10,013 nt of DNA from NCBI GenBank assembly GCA_937876225.1, contig CALFIC010000118.1, positions 1 to 10,013 of the forward strand. The letters are read 5' to 3'. The DNA comes from an uncultured Chloroflexota bacterium (GTDB taxonomy: Bacteria; Chloroflexota; Chloroflexia; Chloroflexales; Roseiflexaceae). Each line of letters starts with the position of its first letter. The stretch's first letter is position 1. The notes below the pieces were generated by a model that saw only the letters and a list, made by a program, of their open reading frames with translations, did not search any database and was not told where the DNA came from. This document shows positions 6,901-10,013 of this stretch, in pieces. The position numbers were made by a program, and so were the translations under genes.

Positions 6901-7856
6901 GCCTCTTCTCCTTCGGTGCTGGGATAGCGCCGTGAAAACCACGTCAGCGCGATAATACCCAACAACACCCCAAACCATAATGTACCAAACCGAATCAACA
7001 TGGTGGCGGCGGCTGCCGCGGCAGGACTCATTGGCACCATCCAAATCAACAAGCCACTCGACGATGCTTCTGATACTCCGAGTCCACCAGGGAGCAATGA
7101 TACCAAGCCAAACAATGTCGATGCCGCAAAAATAAACGTGGACTGTTGCAACAAGAGCCAGGTGGGGACAATCCCTAGTCCTTCGAGCACATAGACCAGC
7201 GCCACACATTCACAAAACCACGAAACTACACTCAAAAGTGTAGCGCCAGCGAGCATTTTCCAACCTAATAGGGATTTACTCGATTGGTAGGCGTTTTGGA
7301 TCGGTGCGGCAAAGCGGGTATGCGCGATGAGTGCCAGTAGGCGATTCACGAGTGATTCTGACTGCAACACGCCAATCCCGATGACGGTAGCACCTACCAA
7401 AATCCAAAACAATGGTAGCGCGGGGGGATAGAGCGTCAAGCCGCTTCCCATCAATAAGAGCATGGCAATTCCATCGGTCATCCGCTCGGCCACGATAATC
7501 GGTGCCGAAGTGCTGACGGGGGTTTGGTTGATACGCCGGAGCAAGTATGATTTGAGCACTTCACCTACTTTGCCCGGAGTGACCGCCATTACCATTCCAG
7601 CCGTAAACAACAAGGCACTATCTCCACGACTCACGTCGGTGCCAGCACCGATATGGCGTAGATAGACATCCCATTTGAGCCAGCGTAGGACATAATTGAG
7701 TGCCGTAAATCCTAAGATGGCCGGCATGGTTTGCCAGGCAAAACGTTGAAAACTCGCCCCTACTTGACCAATATCGCCTGCCAATCCCAATATGGCTACT
7801 ACTACTACCCCAATAATCAATGAAATAATAATGCGTCGTCGTAATTGTGTAACCAC
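6897..7856 (-). CDS. Flippase-like integral membrane protein, UPF0104 / LPG_synthase_TM family
   Basis: 319 residues with about eight hydrophobic helices. The proposed start is GTG 7856, because AGGAG sits 5 bases upstream. The ATG at 7910 lies inside an inverted repeat and upstream of a TATAAT, and has no ribosome site. Family motifs visible: RWLKWDVYLR (58-67), TPGKVGEVLKSYLL (93-106), AERMTD (123-128) and LPGGLGVSEAS (255-265). This family includes the membrane half of MprF and AglD-like proteins, implicated in translocating lipids or lipid-linked sugars. There is no lysyl-transferase domain here, so it is a stand-alone transporter-like member. The stop TGA overlaps the start of the next lipoprotein gene. 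The substrate is unknown. Confidence 0.87.
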   Translation of the reverse strand: MVTQLRRRIIISLIIGVVVVAILGLAGDIGQVGASFQRFAWQTMPAILGFTALNYVLRWLKWDVYLRHIGAGTDVSRGDSALLFTAGMVMAVTPGKVGEVLKSYLLRRINQTPVSTSAPIIVAERMTDGIAMLLLMGSGLTLYPPALPLFWILVGATVIGIGVLQSESLVNRLLALIAHTRFAAPIQNAYQSSKSLLGWKMLAGATLLSVVSWFCECVALVYVLEGLGIVPTWLLLQQSTFIFAASTLFGLVSLLPGGLGVSEASSSGLLIWMVPMSPAAAAAATMLIRFGTLWFGVLLGIIALTWFSRRYPSTEGEEA

Positions 7857-7883
7857 ACCCGCTCCTCTCGCCGTATTACTCGC

Positions 7884-7889
7884 ATTATA
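7884..7889 (-). promoter_or_regulatory. Candidate -10 box upstream of the flippase-like gene
   Basis: TATAAT on the minus strand at 7889-7884 would start transcription near 7877, about 20 bases before the GTG start. The -35 position falls inside the adjacent inverted repeat and does not resemble TTGACA, so an activator may be needed. A consensus TTGACA does occur at 7957-7952 on the minus strand, but with no well-spaced -10. Confidence 0.4.
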
Positions 7890-7900
7890 CAACGCCCGAT

Positions 7901-7936
7901 GGGGGTACATACGCCGTACATGACGTATGTACCCCC
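7901..7936. repeat. 13-bp-arm inverted repeat, possible operator
   Basis: The perfect arms GGGGGTACATACG (7901-7913) and CGTATGTACCCCC (7924-7936) flank a 10-base centre. It lies between the stop of the propeller lipoprotein gene (7958) and the flippase-like gene, immediately upstream of a TATAAT. There is no T tract on either side, so a regulator-binding site is favoured over an intrinsic terminator. Confidence 0.6.
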
Positions 7937-7957
7937 AATCTTATTCACAGGTGTCAA

Positions 7958-9052
7958 TTATGGTTGTCGCGTGTCCAAAATCAATGATGCCCCAGGAATC
8001 ACGCTCCGCTGTGTCAACACACCGGTGGTGGGATTGAGTTCATACAAACCTTGCTCTTTGACGTCGCTGGATTCAAATTTGGCAATGATGATATGTCCGT
8101 CGACGTTGGCAATATCGTTGATATTGTTCCAGGTATCGCTATCGTACTCCCAGTACGTTTGTGCCCACGTAGTCAAATTGGTTTTGTAGATGCGTACTTT
8201 GTCGCCATAATTGGGCCACGTATTGTGCAAGGTATACAAGTCATTGCCTACAATGACGCCGTTGAGGGGGGCGCGGTCGATATTGGGCAAGGCCTCGACG
8301 GTGGTGGCGCCGGCTCGGTAGCGAAACATGTCGATGACGGGGTAGCCCTCTTGGGCGGCCTGCTTACTCGCGAGATTGGGGATATAGAGATAGTTGCCAT
8401 CAATAATGAATTGCTCGACGCCGATAATCGTAGGAGGGAGTTGGATTTCGCGGATCAGGGCTAGTGTTTTAGGGTCGCGGACTTGCATCTCACGCCCCAG
8501 TAAATCACTCGAATCACCCCAATGTCCCCCGCCAAATATAATCAATTCATCATGAAATAGGGCACTCTGGTGGAAGTACATATCGTGCCACTTCGTAACC
8601 ACTTCGGTTTGGGCTTCGATCTGCCCATTGGTGCGATTGATACGCATGGCCTTGGCCACCATGCCGTTTTCGGTGCAGAGGACAATCAGGGCGTCGCCAT
8701 CTTGGTGGACATTCGTTGGTTCTACACACGTGTCAAATTGTTGTTCGTGAGTGAAGTCAGGGGCAAGCTTGGCGACTTTGTGCATATCTACATCATTATC
8801 ACCGGCATAGCCAAACCAAATATGCTGGCCATCATAAATAGCTGAGTGAATATATGATGTCACAAAGCTCCGTGTGCCAATTGGTTGTAGTGTGGTACGA
8901 TCGACAGCGGTAATTTCGGCATTGCCGTAGCCGGGTACTGCCCGTTCGCCAGCAAAGACATAGAGTGGTTGACTAGGGAGTCGGGTCGGGTTGAGCGTAT
9001 TGGTGGTGCAGCTACAAAGCAAACAGATGAGGCAAAGATAGAAGTATTTCAT
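7958..9052 (-). CDS. Lipoprotein, predicted beta-propeller, function unknown
   Basis: 364 residues starting at ATG 9052. The N-terminus MKYFYLCLICLLCSC is a short lipoprotein signal, with Cys15 as the likely lipidated residue; the lipobox LCSC is unusual, with Cys at -2. The rest is beta-rich, with repeating segments of the type 'IWFGYAG...', 'LIVLCTENG', 'ELIIFGGGHWG', 'YLYIPNLASK', 'NDLYTLHNTW' and 'GHIIIAKFESS', spaced some 40-60 residues apart, as expected for blades of a propeller (kelch/YVTN-like). I do not recognise a specific family and see no catalytic motif. The ribosome site is weak (GAAAGG about 12 bases upstream). It starts 17 bases after the stop of the C92-type hydrolase gene, so the two are probably co-transcribed and may act together outside the membrane. 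Confidence 0.72.
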   Translation of the reverse strand: MKYFYLCLICLLCSCTTNTLNPTRLPSQPLYVFAGERAVPGYGNAEITAVDRTTLQPIGTRSFVTSYIHSAIYDGQHIWFGYAGDNDVDMHKVAKLAPDFTHEQQFDTCVEPTNVHQDGDALIVLCTENGMVAKAMRINRTNGQIEAQTEVVTKWHDMYFHQSALFHDELIIFGGGHWGDSSDLLGREMQVRDPKTLALIREIQLPPTIIGVEQFIIDGNYLYIPNLASKQAAQEGYPVIDMFRYRAGATTVEALPNIDRAPLNGVIVGNDLYTLHNTWPNYGDKVRIYKTNLTTWAQTYWEYDSDTWNNINDIANVDGHIIIAKFESSDVKEQGLYELNPTTGVLTQRSVIPGASLILDTRQP

Positions 9053-9069
9053 GGTAATCGTAGCCTTTC

Positions 9070-9840
9070 TTATGGATTCCAGCCGGCGGCTATGCGATAA
9101 ATATTGGCGGACATACCGATTTCATCGGGAGCGACAGCATTTTTGCTGACATAATCAGCCATGAGCGGACCGTAATTGACTTTGAGCCATTCGGCATACA
9201 AGGGGTGGTCACTGTCGACATTGACGCCCACAGAGTTATAGAATTTCCAGACTAATTGTGAGCAGTACAAGGCTTTATCGGTGTATTTGTCGAGTAGGTT
9301 GTAGTTGTAGGGGGTTTTGCCGTTCGTACCGTATTTGGTGACCAAGGTGTCGAATTTTTTGGCGATGGTGGCGGCATCGACCCGACTGCGGTGGATGCCT
9401 ACGTAGTAATTGGTTGATTTCCACGTGTCGACAGGTTTAAATTGTACGCCACCTTCATTGGATGATTCGTAGACACTCAGCTTACCGCTGTAATAACCAT
9501 AATAGAGCCCGGCATGTTCATAAACCAGGGCCCAGTATTTGCAGAGCGGCACGACAATCCATTGTTTGCAGCCCAGCAGGCCGGTGCGCCGGAGCATGAT
9601 ATCGCCTTTTTTGAGGTTGTCGTAGTGGGTTTTGGTTAATTTGCCGGCCATATATTGATCGCCGGTAATGAATTGGATGAGTTGGAGGAGTGTTGACGTG
9701 CTTTGGGCGCTAGCCAAATGAGACTTGGGGCGCAGGCGTTCAAATGCGGGGGTAAGGGCGTCGATGTCTGCTTGTGATTGTGCCGAAAACAATGCGAGCG
9801 CCACGGTGGCGTAGTCGTTGCTGGCAAGGGCGTTGCTGGC
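9070..9840 (-). CDS. YiiX/C92-type permuted papain-like (NlpC/P60 superfamily) hydrolase, 5' end missing
   Basis: The frame gives about 256 residues to 9840; beyond that it reads into foreign high-GC sequence and a stop at 9894-9892. The GTG at 9804 is the first possible start but is probably internal, since the codons upstream still look coding (LASNDYATV). Counting from that GTG: LKKGDIMLRRTG (65-75), EHAGLYYGYYSG (96-107, His97), VYESSNEGGVQF (111-122, Glu113) and LYCSQLVWKFYNSVG (179-193, Cys181). These are the order and spacing expected for permuted NlpC/P60 enzymes of the YiiX group, where Cys, His and an acidic residue form the active site; Cys181 falls at 9264-9262. Family members act on peptide or amide bonds, often in the envelope or on lipids; the substrate here is unknown. 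A signal peptide, if any, lies in the missing part. It is followed 17 bases later by the propeller lipoprotein gene. Confidence 0.8.
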   Translation of the reverse strand, partial: ASNALASNDYATVALALFSAQSQADIDALTPAFERLRPKSHLASAQSTSTLLQLIQFITGDQYMAGKLTKTHYDNLKKGDIMLRRTGLLGCKQWIVVPLCKYWALVYEHAGLYYGYYSGKLSVYESSNEGGVQFKPVDTWKSTNYYVGIHRSRVDAATIAKKFDTLVTKYGTNGKTPYNYNLLDKYTDKALYCSQLVWKFYNSVGVNVDSDHPLYAEWLKVNYGPLMADYVSKNAVAPDEIGMSANIYRIAAGWNP

Positions 9841-9846
9841 GGCGGG
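9826..9846. other. Probable assembly/chimera junction
   Basis: Left of this point the minus-strand frame encodes the C92-type hydrolase; right of it a different frame encodes an M50 peptidase and G+C rises to about 70% (hand count 121 of 173 for 9841-10013, against 24 of 60 for 9241-9300). The 10-mer CGTTGCTGGC occurs twice here (9816-9825 and 9831-9840), so microhomology may have caused the join. Confidence 0.75.
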
Positions 9847-10012
9847 TGAGCTTCCAGGCCTCGTTGGTGTCGGTGTAGAGCACGGGCCACATCACCAGGA
9901 AGGCCACACCCATGGTCGGCACGCGGCAGCCATGCCGGTAGGCCGTCACGGCATGGCCCAGCTCGTGCAGCACCTTGGCCAGGCTCAGCGCGACGCCGAT
10001 GCCCAGCAGCCC
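9839..10012 (-). CDS. Fragment of M50 (site-2-protease-like) zinc metallopeptidase, foreign to the contig
   Basis: 58 codons with neither end: the 5' part is beyond the window and the 3' part is lost at the junction. The frame reads a membrane helix (LLGIGVALSLAKV), then the zinc motif HELGH, then GCRVPTMGVAFLVMWP and LYTDTNEAWKLTRR. This sequence is characteristic of large proteobacterial M50 peptidases found beside HlyD-type secretion adaptors, as I recall the family. After about 9838 the frame reads into the other gene as nonsense (ends at 9740). GC content and codon use (nearly all third positions G or C) differ sharply from the rest of the window, consistent with a high-GC betaproteobacterium. 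Confidence 0.75.
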
Positions 10013-10013
10013 G

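Noticed and set aside
6901..7209. A long N-terminal extension of the FlgD-Ig lipoprotein (505 codons in total)
   Set aside because: The extension lies out of frame inside the flippase-like gene, has no protein-like composition, and would bury the lipoprotein signal; the start at 6900 has a ribosome site.
9740..9973. A 77-codon minus-strand frame carrying HELGH read as one small protein
   Set aside because: Its first part is true M50 sequence but everything after about 9838 is out-of-frame C92-gene sequence, so it is an artefact of the junction.
9826..10013. Mobile-element insertion or horizontal transfer boundary
   Set aside because: No transposase, integrase, terminal inverted repeat or tRNA is seen; both genes are cut mid-frame at one point with microhomology, which fits a chimera better.

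Overview
The window looks like a contig from a mesophilic Chloroflexota (Chloroflexi) bacterium of moderate GC. This is an inference from the gene set: secreted lipoproteins with Pro/Thr-rich linkers and beta-propeller or FlgD-type Ig domains, a membrane-anchored Mrr-like protein beside nrdR, and the general codon style. No rRNA or other phylogenetic marker is present. All bases from 2 to about 9840 fit one genome. The last ~170 bases (about 9845-10013) do not: they are about 70% G+C by hand count and encode a piece of a proteobacterial-type M50 zinc metallopeptidase. I read the edge near 9830-9845 as a probable assembly chimera.

Left part (1-3281): a minus-strand pair consists of a beta-propeller lipoprotein (1756-893) followed 21 bases later by the first 290 codons of a probable glycoside hydrolase that runs off the window edge. 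Diverging from them is melA, an NAD/metal-dependent GH4 alpha-galactosidase (1882-3219), which ends in a strong terminator. Between the divergent starts is a perfect 11-bp-arm palindrome that carries an extended -10 sequence on each strand, a good candidate for a shared operator/promoter. Together this looks like a small alpha-galactoside or oligosaccharide utilisation locus; no transporter is visible in the window.

Middle part (3282-5691): nrdR (repressor of ribonucleotide reductase genes) overlaps by ATGA with a gene for a four-helix membrane protein carrying a cytoplasmic Mrr-type nuclease fold whose catalytic lysine appears to be replaced by arginine. After a short region of 19-bp tandem repeats comes fabG (3-oxoacyl-ACP reductase). 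It ends in a strong hairpin terminator that also serves the converging minus-strand genes.

Right part (5692-9840, all minus strand): reading in the direction of transcription, there is a YiiX/C92-type permuted papain-like hydrolase (5' end lost at the junction), a beta-propeller-like lipoprotein, a 13-bp-arm inverted repeat with a TATAAT -10 just downstream of it, a UPF0104/LPG_synthase_TM flippase-like membrane protein with a GTG start, and a FlgD-Ig lipoprotein overlapping it by ATGA. These all concern the cell envelope, but no defined pathway can be assigned. No tRNA, rRNA, CRISPR array or insertion sequence was seen, and no gene-free stretch exceeds 300 bases.
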